NCBI GenBank assembly: GCA_030427505.1
Contig: JAUICH010000002.1
Location: forward strand, 186,001 to 250,000
Origin: Verrucomicrobiia bacterium
GTDB lineage: Bacteria; Verrucomicrobiota; Verrucomicrobiia; Verrucomicrobiales; DEV007
Direction of reading: 5' to 3'
DNA: 64,000 nt
Shown: positions 16,414-25,741 of the stretch, one piece after another
Layout of the letters: each line of letters starts with the position of its first letter
Position numbering within the stretch: the stretch's first letter is position 1
Notes under the pieces: model-generated
The model's database searches: none
The model's input: the letters and a program-made list of their open reading frames with translations, nothing else
Told to the model about the DNA's origin: nothing
Program-made: the position numbers and the translations under genes

Positions 16414-17817
16414 TTAGGAGGAAGCTTTCTCTTCGGGTTCTGCTTCGGGAGTGGAAGTCGTAGCGGCGGCCAGGGCTCCGGCGGGGTCTTCGGCGTCGGC
16501 GGGGGAGGGTTCTACCTCGGTGATGGCGGCGTTGGCGCGGAGGAACTCGAGGGTCTTGGCGATGCGGATCTGGTTGGCGATGCGGCCGAAGCCTTCGCTT
16601 TTCTGGATCTCTTTGATGAGCTTTTTCGGGGGGCGTCCGGAGCGTTCGGCCATGGAAAGGACGCTCTGGATGATTTCGTTTTCGACGACGCTGATTTTTT
16701 CGGCTTCGGCGATGCGCTCGAGGATGAAGGTGGTCTTTACGTTCAGCTTGGCGCGGACCTCGGCGTTTTCGAGGATCTCGTCCTGGTGTTCCATGATCTC
16801 GTTGTCGTCGATGCCGCGGCGCTGGTTTTCCTGGACGATGCCGTTTACCTGGCGCTGGGTCTCGGAGTAGAGGAGATGCTGCGGGATGTCGAACTCGGTG
16901 GCTTCGCTGATGTGGGAGAGGATCTGGTTGGTGATCATGTCCTTCCGCATGCTTTCCTGCTCGGCGCCGAGGCTTTCGCGGATGGTCTGGCGGAGTTCGG
17001 CGGCGGTCTTTCCGGGATCGATCTGGCCGGCGATCTCGTCGGTCAGTTCGGGGATGGACTGTTCCTTGATGTTTTTCAGCTCGACGGCGTAGGCGAGTTC
17101 TTTCCCCTGGAGGGATTCCACGCTGAAGTCTTCGGGCAGGGTGATGGTGAGGTCTTTCTTGTCGCCCACGTTCATGCCGGTGATCTGCTCGCAGAAGCCG
17201 GGGATGAACTCATCGGGGGCGACTTTCAGCCAGTATTCTTCCACGCCCACGAGGCCGGCGGGGGCGTCGGGGATGGCTTCCTGGAGGGGCTGGCCGTCGA
17301 GGGTGGCGCTGTAGCTGATGACGGCGAAGTCGTTTTCCTGGAGGGGGCGGCCTTCGACGTCTTTGAACTCGGAGAAGCGCTCGAGGACGTTTCCGAGGAT
17401 GCGGTCGATGCCGTCCTCGGTGACTTCGATGGTGGGCACCTGGACGGCAATGCCTTTGTATTCCGGCAGCGTGAAGTCGGGGGAGACGACGACCTCCGCA
17501 GTGAAGGAGAAGGCGTCGTCTTCGTGGAAGAGTTGATTTTCCACCTTGGCCACGCCGAGGATCTCGAGCTTTTCCTTCTCGGTGGCTTCGTCGCAGCCGG
17601 CGCGGACGAGGCGCTCCTGGAGTTCTTCGTTGATGGGCTTGCGGTAGTGCTTCAGCACGACGGCGCGGGGTGTTTTGCCGGGACGGAAGCCGGGGATCTT
17701 GGCCTGCGCCACGTAGGCGTTCAGGATTTTCTCGCGTTCCTTGGTGACATCGGCGCCCGGCACCTCCACGCGGAGGCTGGCTCTACATTCTGGAAGTCTT
17801 TCGACGGTGACGTTCAT
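16414..17817 (-). CDS. tig: trigger factor
   Basis: The ribosome-associated chaperone and peptidyl-prolyl isomerase. The ATG at 17817 is chosen because MNVTVERLPECRASLRVEVP is the usual trigger-factor start; the longer frame adds 24 charged residues. The resulting 467 residues contain the ribosome-binding domain with the GFRPGKTPR signature (about 46-54), an FKBP-like domain (about 155-245, with the YSATLDGQ strand) and the helical C-terminal domain. The last ~40 residues are an Ala/Pro/Glu-rich tail. It lies upstream of clpP on the same strand, the common tig-clpP order, with a 460-base repeat-filled gap. Confidence 0.96.
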   Translation of the reverse strand: MNVTVERLPECRASLRVEVPGADVTKEREKILNAYVAQAKIPGFRPGKTPRAVVLKHYRKPINEELQERLVRAGCDEATEKEKLEILGVAKVENQLFHEDDAFSFTAEVVVSPDFTLPEYKGIAVQVPTIEVTEDGIDRILGNVLERFSEFKDVEGRPLQENDFAVISYSATLDGQPLQEAIPDAPAGLVGVEEYWLKVAPDEFIPGFCEQITGMNVGDKKDLTITLPEDFSVESLQGKELAYAVELKNIKEQSIPELTDEIAGQIDPGKTAAELRQTIRESLGAEQESMRKDMITNQILSHISEATEFDIPQHLLYSETQRQVNGIVQENQRRGIDDNEIMEHQDEILENAEVRAKLNVKTTFILERIAEAEKISVVENEIIQSVLSMAERSGRPPKKLIKEIQKSEGFGRIANQIRIAKTLEFLRANAAITEVEPSPADAEDPAGALAAATTSTPEAEPEEKASS

Positions 17818-18325
17818 GGTATTCCTGGGGTACCCTCTCTCTTCTTCTACTACTGCTACTACTCTTCTCGGTGGCTCCTCCCCTCGCATCGTACTTCGTG
17901 CGGGCGAAAAGGGGGGGAATCGCCAAGCTAGAGCAGGGGCGGGAAGATTTCATCTAATTTTCGAACATCCAGCGGCGGGACGCAAGCCGGGGGTGGTCCT
18001 GGGGGGATCTCAGCATTTCTGGAGATGGACCACAGATGGCACAGAGAACACAGATGGTGGGAAGGGTGAGGGTGCGCCGGTTCTGTATCCGGACGGGCAA
18101 TGCCCAGCCAGGTGGAACGCGATCTCCGAGCGCGTTCGCGGGAGCAGTGCCGGGGTGGTTTTTTTCCGGGTTTGGACCTTGGGCGTGTAGCGCGGAGGAA
18201 CTGGGTGCCGGGCGCGGTCGCGTTTGCAGTCGCGGTTGGCGATGAACCGCCGCCGTCATGAATTGCATGCGCGGTTCGCGAGTTCCCCGCCCGGAGGTCG
18301 AGGACCACCTCTGCGGCGGGTGTTT
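17818..18325. other. gene-free interval between tig and the M16 peptidase
   Basis: About 500 bases without a credible gene. A pyrimidine-rich strip lies directly upstream of tig at 17832-17870 on the plus strand (purine-rich on the tig strand, and a possible ribosome-loading element). A copy of the CCACAGATGG repeat is at 18028-18057. Nothing else stands out. Confidence 0.55.
18028..18057 (+). repeat. dispersed repeat, CCACAGATGG-CACAGAG family, copy 3
   Basis: gaccacagatggcacagaga followed by acacagatgg; it differs from copy 2 by one base over 30. It lies between tig and the M16 peptidase gene. Confidence 0.8.
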
Positions 18326-19630
18326 TTAGGCCAGGCGGGCGGGGAAGCCGGTGATGGGGGCCTGGATGCCGTCCGGGCCGACGGCGGCGAGGGCGGCGCG
18401 GCCGGGGACGAGGAGTTCCTGGCACAGCTGCTGAATGCTTTCGGCGGTGACGCGGCGGATTTTCTCGCGGGACTCGTCGGGGTCCACAATGCGGCCGTAA
18501 GAGAGGAGGGACTCGCCGCACCAGTTCATTTGGTTGCCGGTGGACTCCAGGCCGACGCGGCTCTGGCCCAGGATGTAGCGCCGGGCTTCCTCCAGGTGGG
18601 CGGCGGGGACGGGGCGGCTGCGCAGTTCGGAAAAGATGGCGGCGATGAGTTCCAGGGTGCGCTCCAGGTTTTCGGGGTCCAGCGCCACATAGACGTGGAT
18701 GAGGCCGGTGTCTTCGAAGGCCATGATGTCGCTCTGCACGGAGTAGCAGAGGCCTTCTTCCTCCCGCAGGCGCTGGAAGAGGAGGGAGCTCATGTTTTCC
18801 CCGAGGATGACGTCCAGCATTTTCAGGGCGTAGCGGGATTCGTCGTGACGGCCTCCGCCGTGGAAGCCGATGGCGAGGTGGACCTGCTCGGTATCGCGGA
18901 TGGAGAAGACGGGTTCTGGGGTAGTGGTGGAGGCGCCGTTGCCGGAAGAATTGGGGCTCCAGCGGTAGGGTTCTTCGGAGAGGCGGTCGCCGGGGTTTAA
19001 GGCGTCGAGGCGGCTGCGGATCAGCTTTTCCACCGTGGCGGCGGAGACGTTTCCGGCCACGGAGATGGTGGTCTGCGCACCCGCGTAGGCCCGGTGGTGA
19101 AAGGCGGTGATGTCATCCCGTCCGATGTCGGCCAGGGTTTCCTCCGTGCCGGTGATGGGGCGGCCCAGCGGGTGACTCCCCCAAGCGGCCTGGCTGAGCA
19201 GGTCCTCCAGGTGCTGGGCGGGTTGGTCGTGATACATGGAGATCTCTTCCTCGATCACTTCGCGCTCGTTCTCGATGTCGTGCGGAGAAAACAGCGGGGC
19301 CATGAACATGTCGGACAGCACTTCCACCATGGTTTCCAGGGTGTCCGCCGGACCCCGGCAGTAGTAGCAGGTGTGGTCCTCGGTGGTGAAGGCATCCACG
19401 CTGGCGCCGAGACCTTCGATCTCCCGGACGATCTCGCTGGCGGAGCGGATGGAGGTGCCTTTGAAGAGGAGATGCTCGATGAAATGGGCGAGCCCGGTCT
19501 TCCCCTCCGGCTCGTGCCGGGTGCCGGCGGCCACCCAGAAGCCGACGGCGGCGCTCTCCATGTGCGGCATCTCCGCGATGCCGAGCTGAAGGCCGTTTTC
19601 GAGGCGGGTAGAGTGGTACGTTACGGGCAT
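18326..19630 (-). CDS. M16 family zinc metallopeptidase
   Basis: A 434-residue pitrilysin/processing-peptidase-like protein. The inverted zinc motif HFIEH (H49, E52, H53) and the downstream glutamate in NEREVIEEEI complete the M16B active site; two homologous halves are visible, the second inactive. The typical length for bacterial YmxG/PepR-like enzymes is about 420-440. No signal peptide, so cytoplasmic or peripherally associated. It would degrade peptides or targeting sequences; substrate unknown. The start is the only ATG near the family N-terminus (YHSTRLENGLQL). Monocistronic by spacing. Confidence 0.94.
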   Translation of the reverse strand: MPVTYHSTRLENGLQLGIAEMPHMESAAVGFWVAAGTRHEPEGKTGLAHFIEHLLFKGTSIRSASEIVREIEGLGASVDAFTTEDHTCYYCRGPADTLETMVEVLSDMFMAPLFSPHDIENEREVIEEEISMYHDQPAQHLEDLLSQAAWGSHPLGRPITGTEETLADIGRDDITAFHHRAYAGAQTTISVAGNVSAATVEKLIRSRLDALNPGDRLSEEPYRWSPNSSGNGASTTTPEPVFSIRDTEQVHLAIGFHGGGRHDESRYALKMLDVILGENMSSLLFQRLREEEGLCYSVQSDIMAFEDTGLIHVYVALDPENLERTLELIAAIFSELRSRPVPAAHLEEARRYILGQSRVGLESTGNQMNWCGESLLSYGRIVDPDESREKIRRVTAESIQQLCQELLVPGRAALAAVGPDGIQAPITGFPARLA

Positions 19631-19643
19631 GGGGGGATTGGGG

Positions 19644-19681
19644 GACAGGACTGTCGGACTATCAGACGATGAGATGGTTTT
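19644..19681. repeat. dispersed repeat, GACTGTCGGACTATCAGAC type
   Basis: gacaggactgtcggactatc followed by agacgatgag, upstream of the M16 gene. Related strings occur at 15961 (upstream of clpP), 38848 and 38921. The family consists of short imperfect inverted AGTCTGAC/GTCAGACT units. Confidence 0.5.
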
Positions 19682-19709
19682 GTGGAGAGAACGCTTACAC
19701 AGCTTTTTT

Positions 19710-19745
19710 GACCACAGAGGACACTGAGAGCACAGAGAGGTTTTT
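19710..19745 (+). repeat. dispersed repeat, CCACAGAGG-ACACTGAG family, copy 4
   Basis: gaccacagaggacactgaga followed by gcacagagagg and tttttgg, between the M16 peptidase and ispD. The T-rich end after the repeat is also seen in copy 2. Confidence 0.8.
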
Positions 19746-19783
19746 GGAGGGGATGCCGAGGGTGGTGCTGGAGGAGATAGGGA

Positions 19784-20467
19784 TTAAGACTGGTCCGTTT
19801 GGTTCAGCAGCGCGGTGGCGGTGTCGAGGTCTTGGGGGAAGGTGATTTTGAGGTTGGGGGTGGGGTTTTCGACGAGGTGGACGGGTTCGCCGAGGAGTTG
19901 GAGGGTGGAGACTTCGTCGGTGACGTGGAGGTTTTCGGCGAGGACTTTTTCGTAGGCGCGGAGGATGAGGTGGCGGCGGAAGGTCTGGGGGGTTTCCATG
20001 GCCCAGAGGCCGGCGCGGTCCACGGAACCGGTGACGCAGCCTTCGGCATCGGCGCGTTTCAGGGTATCGGCCACGCGGTGGGCGAGGGAGGCGGCGCCGT
20101 GTTCCCGGGCCGCCGCCAGGCAGAGTTCGATGGCCTGAACGGTAATGAGCGGGCGGGCGCCGTCGTGGATGGCGACGTATTTGGTGGCGTCCGGCAGGGT
20201 TTGCAGGCCGTTCCAGACGGAGAGGTGACGTTCCGCGCCGCCTTCCACGAGGTCCAGGGGCTTGCCCTCGGGCAAGGTATCAGCCATCTCCCGGATCGCG
20301 TCCATGCGGTCCGCGCTGGTCACGACAATGAGGTGGCCGATTTCCGGGCAGGCGGAAAACGCGCGCAGGGAGTGCCAGAGGACGGGCTGCCCGGCCAGCG
20401 GGGCGGACAGCTTGTCAAAACCCATGCGCCGGCTGGACCCGGCGGCGACGATGATGGCGGCGTTCAA
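19784..20467 (-). CDS. ispD: 2-C-methyl-D-erythritol 4-phosphate cytidylyltransferase
   Basis: Third step of the non-mevalonate isoprenoid pathway: CTP plus methylerythritol phosphate gives CDP-methylerythritol. The 227 residues show the nucleotide-binding loop AAGSSRRMGFDK (8-19), HDGARPL (about 105) and VTDEVSTLQLLGEPVHLVE near the C-terminus, all standard. ispF is not fused and not nearby. It follows the YqeY-like gene by 31 bases on the same strand and is probably co-transcribed with it. Confidence 0.95.
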   Translation of the reverse strand: MNAAIIVAAGSSRRMGFDKLSAPLAGQPVLWHSLRAFSACPEIGHLIVVTSADRMDAIREMADTLPEGKPLDLVEGGAERHLSVWNGLQTLPDATKYVAIHDGARPLITVQAIELCLAAAREHGAASLAHRVADTLKRADAEGCVTGSVDRAGLWAMETPQTFRRHLILRAYEKVLAENLHVTDEVSTLQLLGEPVHLVENPTPNLKITFPQDLDTATALLNQTDQS

Positions 20468-20498
20468 CCTTCTCTTTCCACACGCGGCTCTTGACCCT

Positions 20499-20957
20499 TC
20501 AGGAAAGCCGCTTCATCACTTCCTGGGAAAGCGTCTTGTTGTCCACCTGGCCGCCGGATTTTTCCTGGAGGACTTTCATCACGGCGCCCATGTCTTTCTT
20601 GGAGGTGGCGCCGGCTTCGGCGATGGCGTCTTCCACCATTTTCTCGATCTGTTCGGCGCTCAGTTCCGGGGGCAGGTATTTCTGGAGCACGGCGATTTCC
20701 GCCACTTCCTTTTCCTCCAGGTCGCTCCGGCCCGCGTCTTTGTAGCTGGCGGCGGAGTCTTCGCGCTGCTTGATCTGCTTGCGAATGACCGCCACGGTTT
20801 CGGCATCCGTGAGGACCGCGGAGGCCCCGCCTTTTTCGATGGCGGCGTTCTTGACGGCGGATTTCAGCATGCGGAGCGTGCCCAGGGTGGCCATGTCCTT
20901 TTCTTTCATCGCGGTTTTCAGATCGGTGTCGATCTGTTGGGGCAAGGAGGTGCTCAT
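20499..20957 (-). CDS. GatB/YqeY domain protein
   Basis: A 152-residue all-helical protein of the YqeY family, which matches the C-terminal domain of GatB. LRMLKSAVKNAAIEKGG, KQIKQREDSAASYKDAGR and LQKYLPPELS are the usual landmarks. Members are thought to bind or modulate tRNA-dependent amidotransferase or tRNA, but the role is not settled. It is the upstream partner of ispD. gatB itself is 1.3 kb away on the same strand. Confidence 0.93.
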   Translation of the reverse strand: MSTSLPQQIDTDLKTAMKEKDMATLGTLRMLKSAVKNAAIEKGGASAVLTDAETVAVIRKQIKQREDSAASYKDAGRSDLEEKEVAEIAVLQKYLPPELSAEQIEKMVEDAIAEAGATSKKDMGAVMKVLQEKSGGQVDNKTLSQEVMKRLS

Positions 20958-21001
20958 GGGGTTAACCTAGCGAGCGCGAATCCGAAGACAACCCGGAAGA
21001 A

Positions 21002-21550
21002 ATGAACGCCACGTCCCCGAAAAGCCCCGGTCCCAGTCAGAACCGCATTCACCCCGCCGCCCGGCTCTGGGCCGTGGGGGTGGGGCTGGCGCTGGCGGCG
21101 GGCGGCGCGTTTTTCTGCTGGGCGCTGTGGTTCGCCTACCAGCGGGCCAGCGAGACGGATCTCTGGGTGGAAACCCCCTGCCAGATCGTGGTGTCCGCCG
21201 TGGCGGAGGCGGAGGGGAAAGATCAATACGAGCGGGAGCAGTATGAGTTCCTGGTGCGCTACCACTATGTGTTTGAGGGGACGCCTTACAATAGCGAGCG
21301 GGTGAAGTATTCGCCGAGCGGGCCGATCCTGGCTTCGGACCGGGAGAAGATCGAGAAATGGGTGAAGCGCTTTCCGCCGGGAATGGAGACGGCGTGTTAT
21401 GTGAATCCGGATACGCCGGCGGAGGCGGTTCTGAAGAAGAATACCAAGGCGCCGCTTTATACGCTGTGGTTTCCGCTGCTGTTCGTCGCGGCCGGGCTGG
21501 GGATCGCGGTTTCGAGTTTGTTGCGGGGGCGGAAGGGGCAGCGGGCGTGA
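21002..21550 (+). CDS. DUF3592 domain membrane protein
   Basis: A 182-residue protein with a membrane helix near residues 22-43 and another near 157-174. The soluble part between them (about 50-150) resembles DUF3592: TPCQIVVSAV, then YEFLVRYHYVFEGTPYNSER and CYVNPDTPAEAVL. Topology would put this small beta-rich domain outside. Function unknown. It is divergent from the YqeY gene with a 44-base gap. A dispersed repeat (21541-21590) runs over its last codons and stop. Confidence 0.78.
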   Translation: MNATSPKSPGPSQNRIHPAARLWAVGVGLALAAGGAFFCWALWFAYQRASETDLWVETPCQIVVSAVAEAEGKDQYEREQYEFLVRYHYVFEGTPYNSERVKYSPSGPILASDREKIEKWVKRFPPGMETACYVNPDTPAEAVLKKNTKAPLYTLWFPLLFVAAGLGIAVSSLLRGRKGQRA

Positions 21551-21590
21551 GAGGGGAATGGCCGCAAAAAGGCGCAAGAGGTGCAAAAGA
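21541..21590 (+). repeat. dispersed repeat, GGCCGCAAAAAGGCGC family, copy 1
   Basis: gcgggcgtgagaggggaatg, then gccgcaaaaaggcgcaagag and gtgcaaaaga. The match to copy 2 (22070-22118) begins inside the last codons of both genes (gcgggcgtga), so the repeat supplies the C-terminal Arg-Ala and stop in both cases. Confidence 0.8.
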
Positions 21591-21701
21591 GGAGGAATGC
21601 GGATGATGGAGGCCGGGGCGAACTTTGGGACGGGATCAAGATTCTCCAGAGAGTTCTTTTTTGAGTTGGGTCAGAAGATTTCGTTTGTTAGCATCTGGTG
21701 A

Positions 21702-22079
21702 ATGAGGAAGAAGTGGGGATTCAGTGTTTCCGGGGTCGTCTCAATACTTCACTTCACTTTGGCCGGTTCACTTGTTGTATTGAGGATCACCGCGGGCGAC
21801 TGGTTGGAGGAATGTTTTGAGAATCGAGAATCACTTGAGGACATCTATGGCTGGACGCTTGGCATATTAGTTATGCCGTTTGGGTACCTTCTTGAATTCT
21901 TTCCCAGTTATGGTGTCGAGTCCGAAGGGATACTCGGCTTTGCAACTGCACTGTTTTTCTTCTTTGGAATCTTGGCCCTGAATTCGGCGCTGGTAGGGCA
22001 CGGCTTGGCCGGATTGGGTTTGTGGATCTATGTGACGATTAGGCGGGCTGGGCTTCGTTTGAAGAGGAAGCGGGCGTGA
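21702..22079 (+). CDS. small hypothetical membrane protein
   Basis: A 125-residue protein with three or four hydrophobic stretches (about 8-29, 49-66, 77-93 and 94-114), no recognised family and no polar active-site pattern. The start is the ATG at 21702. The gene is AT-richer than its neighbours and ends inside a copy of the GGCCGCAAAAAGGCGC dispersed repeat, just as the preceding DUF3592 gene does. That may mean local duplication of the 3' flank or repeat insertion at the stop. Real gene status is likely but not certain. Confidence 0.55.
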   Translation: MRKKWGFSVSGVVSILHFTLAGSLVVLRITAGDWLEECFENRESLEDIYGWTLGILVMPFGYLLEFFPSYGVESEGILGFATALFFFFGILALNSALVGHGLAGLGLWIYVTIRRAGLRLKRKRA

Positions 22080-22118
22080 GGGGGAATGGCCGCAAAAAGG
22101 CGCAAGAGGCGCAGAAGA
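22070..22118 (+). repeat. dispersed repeat, GGCCGCAAAAAGGCGC family, copy 2
   Basis: gcgggcgtgagggggaatgg, then ccgcaaaaaggcgcaagagg and cgcagaag. It overlaps the last codons of the small membrane protein gene. Copy 3 is at 26885. Confidence 0.8.
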
Positions 22119-22275
22119 TTTTTTTGGGGGGCGATGTGGGAGAAAAACTGCGCCTTCTGCCCCATCGCGCCTCCGGCTACAATCCCCAGAGCGGGTCCGA
22201 GCAGGACTGGCGAAAGAAAACTTGCCGCACTCTAAAGACGCTTCGCGTCCCCGGTAGGTCTTTGGAGGACGGGAT

Positions 22276-23742
22276 CTAACCCCCAATCTTAGCCTTCAGG
22301 ATATCGCCCACGGCCTTCGGATTGGCTTTGCCTTTGGAGGCTTTCATGACTTGGCCGGTCAGCCAGTTGATGAGTTTGTCGTTTCCGGCCTGGATTTCGG
22401 CGACTTTGTCGGGGTTGTCGGCGATGACCTGGTCGCAGAAGCCTTCCACTTCGGAATCGTCGGCGGGTTCGAAGCCTCTTTCCTTGGCGATGGCTGCCGG
22501 GGATTTGTCCGGGCTTTCGAAGAGGAGGGTGAAGACTTCCTTGGCCTGGTTGTTGTTTACCTGACCGCTTTCCACCAGGTTGATCAGGTCGCGCAGTTTC
22601 TCCGGCGCGACGGGGCAGTCCTGGATGGTCAGGCTGGCGTCGTTCAGGGCGGAGAGGAGGTTGTTGATGACCCAGTTCGCGACTTTCTTGGTGTCCTTGG
22701 CACCGTTCGCCGCCTTTTCGTAGTAGTCCGCGAGGGCCTGTTCGGAGGCGAGAACGCTGGCGTCGTAGTCGCTGACGCCATAGGCTTCCACGAAACGGGC
22801 GCGCTTTTCGTGGGGGAGTTCGGGCACGGTGGAGCGCATCTTGGCGACCATGTCTTCGGTCTGCACGGGGAGGAGATCCGGGTCGGGGAAGTAGCGGTAG
22901 TCGTGCGCTTCTTCCTTGGTGCGCATGAGGAAGGTTTCGCCCAGGTCATCGTCCCAGCGGCGGGTGGACTGGATCAGTTTCTCTCCGTTTTCCACCGCTT
23001 CGATCTGGCGCTCGATCTCGTAGGCCAGGGCTCGGCGCACGCCGCTGACGGAGTTCAGGTTTTTCAGCTCGATCTTGGAGCCGAGTTCGGTCTGGCCGTC
23101 CGGACGGACGGAGACGTTTACGTCGCAGCGCATCTGACCCTTTTCCATGTCCGCGTCGCTCAGGCCGCCATAGACCAGGATCTGGCGTAGCGAATTGAGA
23201 TAAGCCACGGCCTCTTCCGGCGTTTCGATTTCCGGCTCGGAAACGATCTCCATGAGGGGTGTGCCCGCGCGGTTGAAGTCGATGGTGGAGAAGCTTTCGT
23301 GGTGCGTGCTCTTGGCCACGTCTTCTTCCAGGTGAATGCGGGTCAGCGTCACCACCTTGCCGGGGTGCGCGATGTCTTTCTGCGCGTCCTTCGGGTAGGC
23401 CAGCTCATATAGTGGCACGCCGCCGCCCAGGCAGAGGGGCAGGTCGAACTGGGAGATCTGGTAGTTCTTCGGCATGTCCGGATAGAAGTAATTCTTCCGG
23501 TCCCACTTCACGAGGGGCGGCGTCTCGCAGCCCAGCATCATGCCCGCCTGAATGGTCTTTTCGATGGCGCCGCGGTTCAACACCGGCAAGGAGCCGGGAA
23601 GGCCCAGGCACACGGGGCAGGTCAGGCTGTTGGGCGGTTCGCCAAACTGCACCGGGCAGGCGCAGAACATCTTGCTTTCGGTCTTCAGCTGGACGTGAAC
23701 TTCCAGCCCAATGCTGACGAGATAACGGGTTTTGGTCATCAA
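22276..23742 (-). CDS. gatB: aspartyl/glutamyl-tRNA amidotransferase subunit B
   Basis: GatB is the kinase subunit of GatCAB, which converts Glu-tRNA(Gln) or Asp-tRNA(Asn) to the amide form. The 488 residues show GLEVHVQLKTESKMFC near the start, YFYPDMPKNYQISQFDLPL (the catalytic cradle), HLEEDVAKSTH and the C-terminal YqeY-like domain ending in ANPKAVGDILKAKIGG. gatA and gatC are not in the window. It is the third gene of a tightly coupled row: its ATG overlaps the stop of the CvpA-like gene by four bases. Confidence 0.97.
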   Translation of the reverse strand: MMTKTRYLVSIGLEVHVQLKTESKMFCACPVQFGEPPNSLTCPVCLGLPGSLPVLNRGAIEKTIQAGMMLGCETPPLVKWDRKNYFYPDMPKNYQISQFDLPLCLGGGVPLYELAYPKDAQKDIAHPGKVVTLTRIHLEEDVAKSTHHESFSTIDFNRAGTPLMEIVSEPEIETPEEAVAYLNSLRQILVYGGLSDADMEKGQMRCDVNVSVRPDGQTELGSKIELKNLNSVSGVRRALAYEIERQIEAVENGEKLIQSTRRWDDDLGETFLMRTKEEAHDYRYFPDPDLLPVQTEDMVAKMRSTVPELPHEKRARFVEAYGVSDYDASVLASEQALADYYEKAANGAKDTKKVANWVINNLLSALNDASLTIQDCPVAPEKLRDLINLVESGQVNNNQAKEVFTLLFESPDKSPAAIAKERGFEPADDSEVEGFCDQVIADNPDKVAEIQAGNDKLINWLTGQVMKASKGKANPKAVGDILKAKIGG

Positions 23743-24629
23743 TCGGAAAAGATCTTCAGGTCCCTCGCCTCTTCGGTTTCAGCGAAGTAGCTCTGATACA
23801 TACGGTAAAACGAAATGTCTTCCAGGGCTTCCTGGATGTTGGGATCATCGGCCGCCGCCGCAATGTCAGGATGTTGCAGCATCACGAGGTAGTTCCGCGC
23901 GGCCATCAGTTCGCGAAGGTCCGGGTTCTTGGCAAGAGATTCGAAGGCCTCCTGTTTATAGAGCAGCTTAGCGAAGGTTTTGTCCCGTGCATAGAGGTAT
24001 AGGCCGTCACTTTGCGTGGTAATCAGGGCCTCCACCAGTTTCCGTTCATTGATGCGGCTGATCTGGTCGACCGGATCCAGCACGGGGAGCACAAGAGGCA
24101 GTCTCTCCAAACTGTTGCGCCAGCGGGCGGTGATGGTTTGTTTGGGAAAATTCTTGGAAGAGTACTTGGTTTCCGTTTTTGCGATCTTCTCGAACTGGTA
24201 AATCTGCGTCAGCGTTCCCGCCATGCGGATGCAGGTGATCACGATGAGCAAGGTGACCAGGCTGGGAAAGAGACTCAAGAAGGCGCCCCGGAACCCGTAG
24301 CCCCAACCACTCAACATGCCGTCAGGATTGAACAGCCAGCCAAAAAAGCTGCTCATCATGACCCGGACGAGCAGGTAGAGGATCAATCCGGAGAAAAAAG
24401 CAACCGCCAGAACCGCCGGTGGGGGCAGGTAGCGGTCGGGGAAGGCGCGTTCGATCCAGTCTCCCGCGTTCTGATAGAGGACGTATCCGGCCACCAGCCC
24501 GGCGCTAGCCGAGATAATTGCGACGAACATGGTCGTCACACCGTGGTTCCAGGCTCTATGGGCCAGGAAGAAAACTAAGACGGCACCCAACAAAAAGAAG
24601 GTGACCTGTCCGGTATCGATCGTGTTCAT
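23739..24629 (-). CDS. CvpA-like membrane protein
   Basis: A 296-residue protein whose first ~150 residues form four or five membrane helices of the CvpA/colicin V production type, with glycine-rich helices and the conserved NxxD-like boundary [16 protein letters not shown]. The C-terminal half is soluble and helical, with a string of charged segments ([19 protein letters not shown]), and has no named domain. It sits between aroC and gatB with four-base overlaps at both ends. CvpA proteins have been linked to envelope integrity, but no precise reaction is known. Confidence 0.65.
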   Translation of the reverse strand: MNTIDTGQVTFFLLGAVLVFFLAHRAWNHGVTTMFVAIISASAGLVAGYVLYQNAGDWIERAFPDRYLPPPAVLAVAFFSGLILYLLVRVMMSSFFGWLFNPDGMLSGWGYGFRGAFLSLFPSLVTLLIVITCIRMAGTLTQIYQFEKIAKTETKYSSKNFPKQTITARWRNSLERLPLVLPVLDPVDQISRINERKLVEALITTQSDGLYLYARDKTFAKLLYKQEAFESLAKNPDLRELMAARNYLVMLQHPDIAAAADDPNIQEALEDISFYRMYQSYFAETEEARDLKIFSD

Positions 24630-25741
24630 CGCACATCTTCAGAGTTAGAGGTTTCCGGAGAAACGGAGAGGGTGTGTTGCCGTAAGAAATGATCGCAGAG
24701 CACCAGCGCCGTCATCGCTTCCACCATGGGGACAGCTCTGGGAAGCACGCAGGGATCGTGCCGCCCGCGGGCGGATAACTCGGTATCCTCACCAGACTGG
24801 CTGACCGTCTTCTGGGACGTCATAATGGTGGCGGTGGGCTTGAAGGCGGTGCGGAACACGATGGCTTCGCCATTGCTGATGCCGCCCTGGATGCCGCCGG
24901 ACAGATTCGTTTCCGTGCGGACGCGGTCCCCCTCCATGTAGAAGGGATCATTGTGTTCTTTGCCCGTCAGCTGGGTGCCGGCGAAGCCGGAGCCGATTTC
25001 GAAGCCCTTGGTCGCGGGCAAGCTCATCATGGCCTTGGCCAGATCCGCCTCCAGTTTATCAAAGACGGGTTCGCCCAGTCCCGGAGGACAGCCGCGTACC
25101 ACGCACTCCACCGTGCCGCCCACGGAATTTCCCTCGCTCCGCATTTCCTTGATGAGGTCCACCATGGGGTCCACCGCCTTGGGATCGCCGGTGCGGACGA
25201 TGTTTCCTTCCACGGTTTCGAATTGCACCGTCATCGGATTGACCTCGGCGATGAGGTCCTTAATCGTCTTCACGTAGGCGATGATCTCCAGATCCGGTGC
25301 GAACTGGGCAATGATCTTTTTGGCCACGACCGCAGCCGCCACCCTGCCGATGGTCTCCCGGGCGGAAGCGCGTCCGCCGCCCTGCCAGTTCCGGATGCCG
25401 TATTTCGCCTGGTAGGTGTAGTCCGCGTGCGAGGGGCGGTATTTCTCCCGCATCTCGCTATAGGACTCCGGGCGGGCGTCCTTGTTCCGGACCAGGATGG
25501 CGATGGGAGTGCCGAGGGTCAAACCGTCGAAGGTGCCGGAAAGGATCTCGCATTCGTCCAATTCCTTGCGGGGGGTCACGATTTCGCTTTGACCCGGTTT
25601 GCGGCGGTCCAAATCGACCTGGATATCCGCCGCCGACAGGGGAATACGGGGTGGGCAACCGTCAATCACCACGCCTACGCCGCCCCCGTGAGATTCACCC
25701 CAGGTGGAGATGCGGAAAAGCGTGCCGAAACTGCTGCCCAT
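24626..25741 (-). CDS. aroC: chorismate synthase
   Basis: Last common step of aromatic amino-acid biosynthesis: 5-enolpyruvylshikimate-3-phosphate to chorismate, with reduced FMN as cofactor. The 371 residues contain [16 protein letters not shown] (15-30), [20 protein letters not shown] (about 114-133), the central [10 protein letters not shown] and the C-terminal [20 protein letters not shown]. Everything expected is present. First gene of the aroC, cvpA-like, gatB row, all with ATGA overlaps. It is divergent from the mutarotase gene over 215 bases in which I see no strong motif. Confidence 0.98.
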   Translation of the reverse strand: MGSSFGTLFRISTWGESHGGGVGVVIDGCPPRIPLSAADIQVDLDRRKPGQSEIVTPRKELDECEILSGTFDGLTLGTPIAILVRNKDARPESYSEMREKYRPSHADYTYQAKYGIRNWQGGGRASARETIGRVAAAVVAKKIIAQFAPDLEIIAYVKTIKDLIAEVNPMTVQFETVEGNIVRTGDPKAVDPMVDLIKEMRSEGNSVGGTVECVVRGCPPGLGEPVFDKLEADLAKAMMSLPATKGFEIGSGFAGTQLTGKEHNDPFYMEGDRVRTETNLSGGIQGGISNGEAIVFRTAFKPTATIMTSQKTVSQSGEDTELSARGRHDPCVLPRAVPMVEAMTALVLCDHFLRQHTLSVSPETSNSEDVR

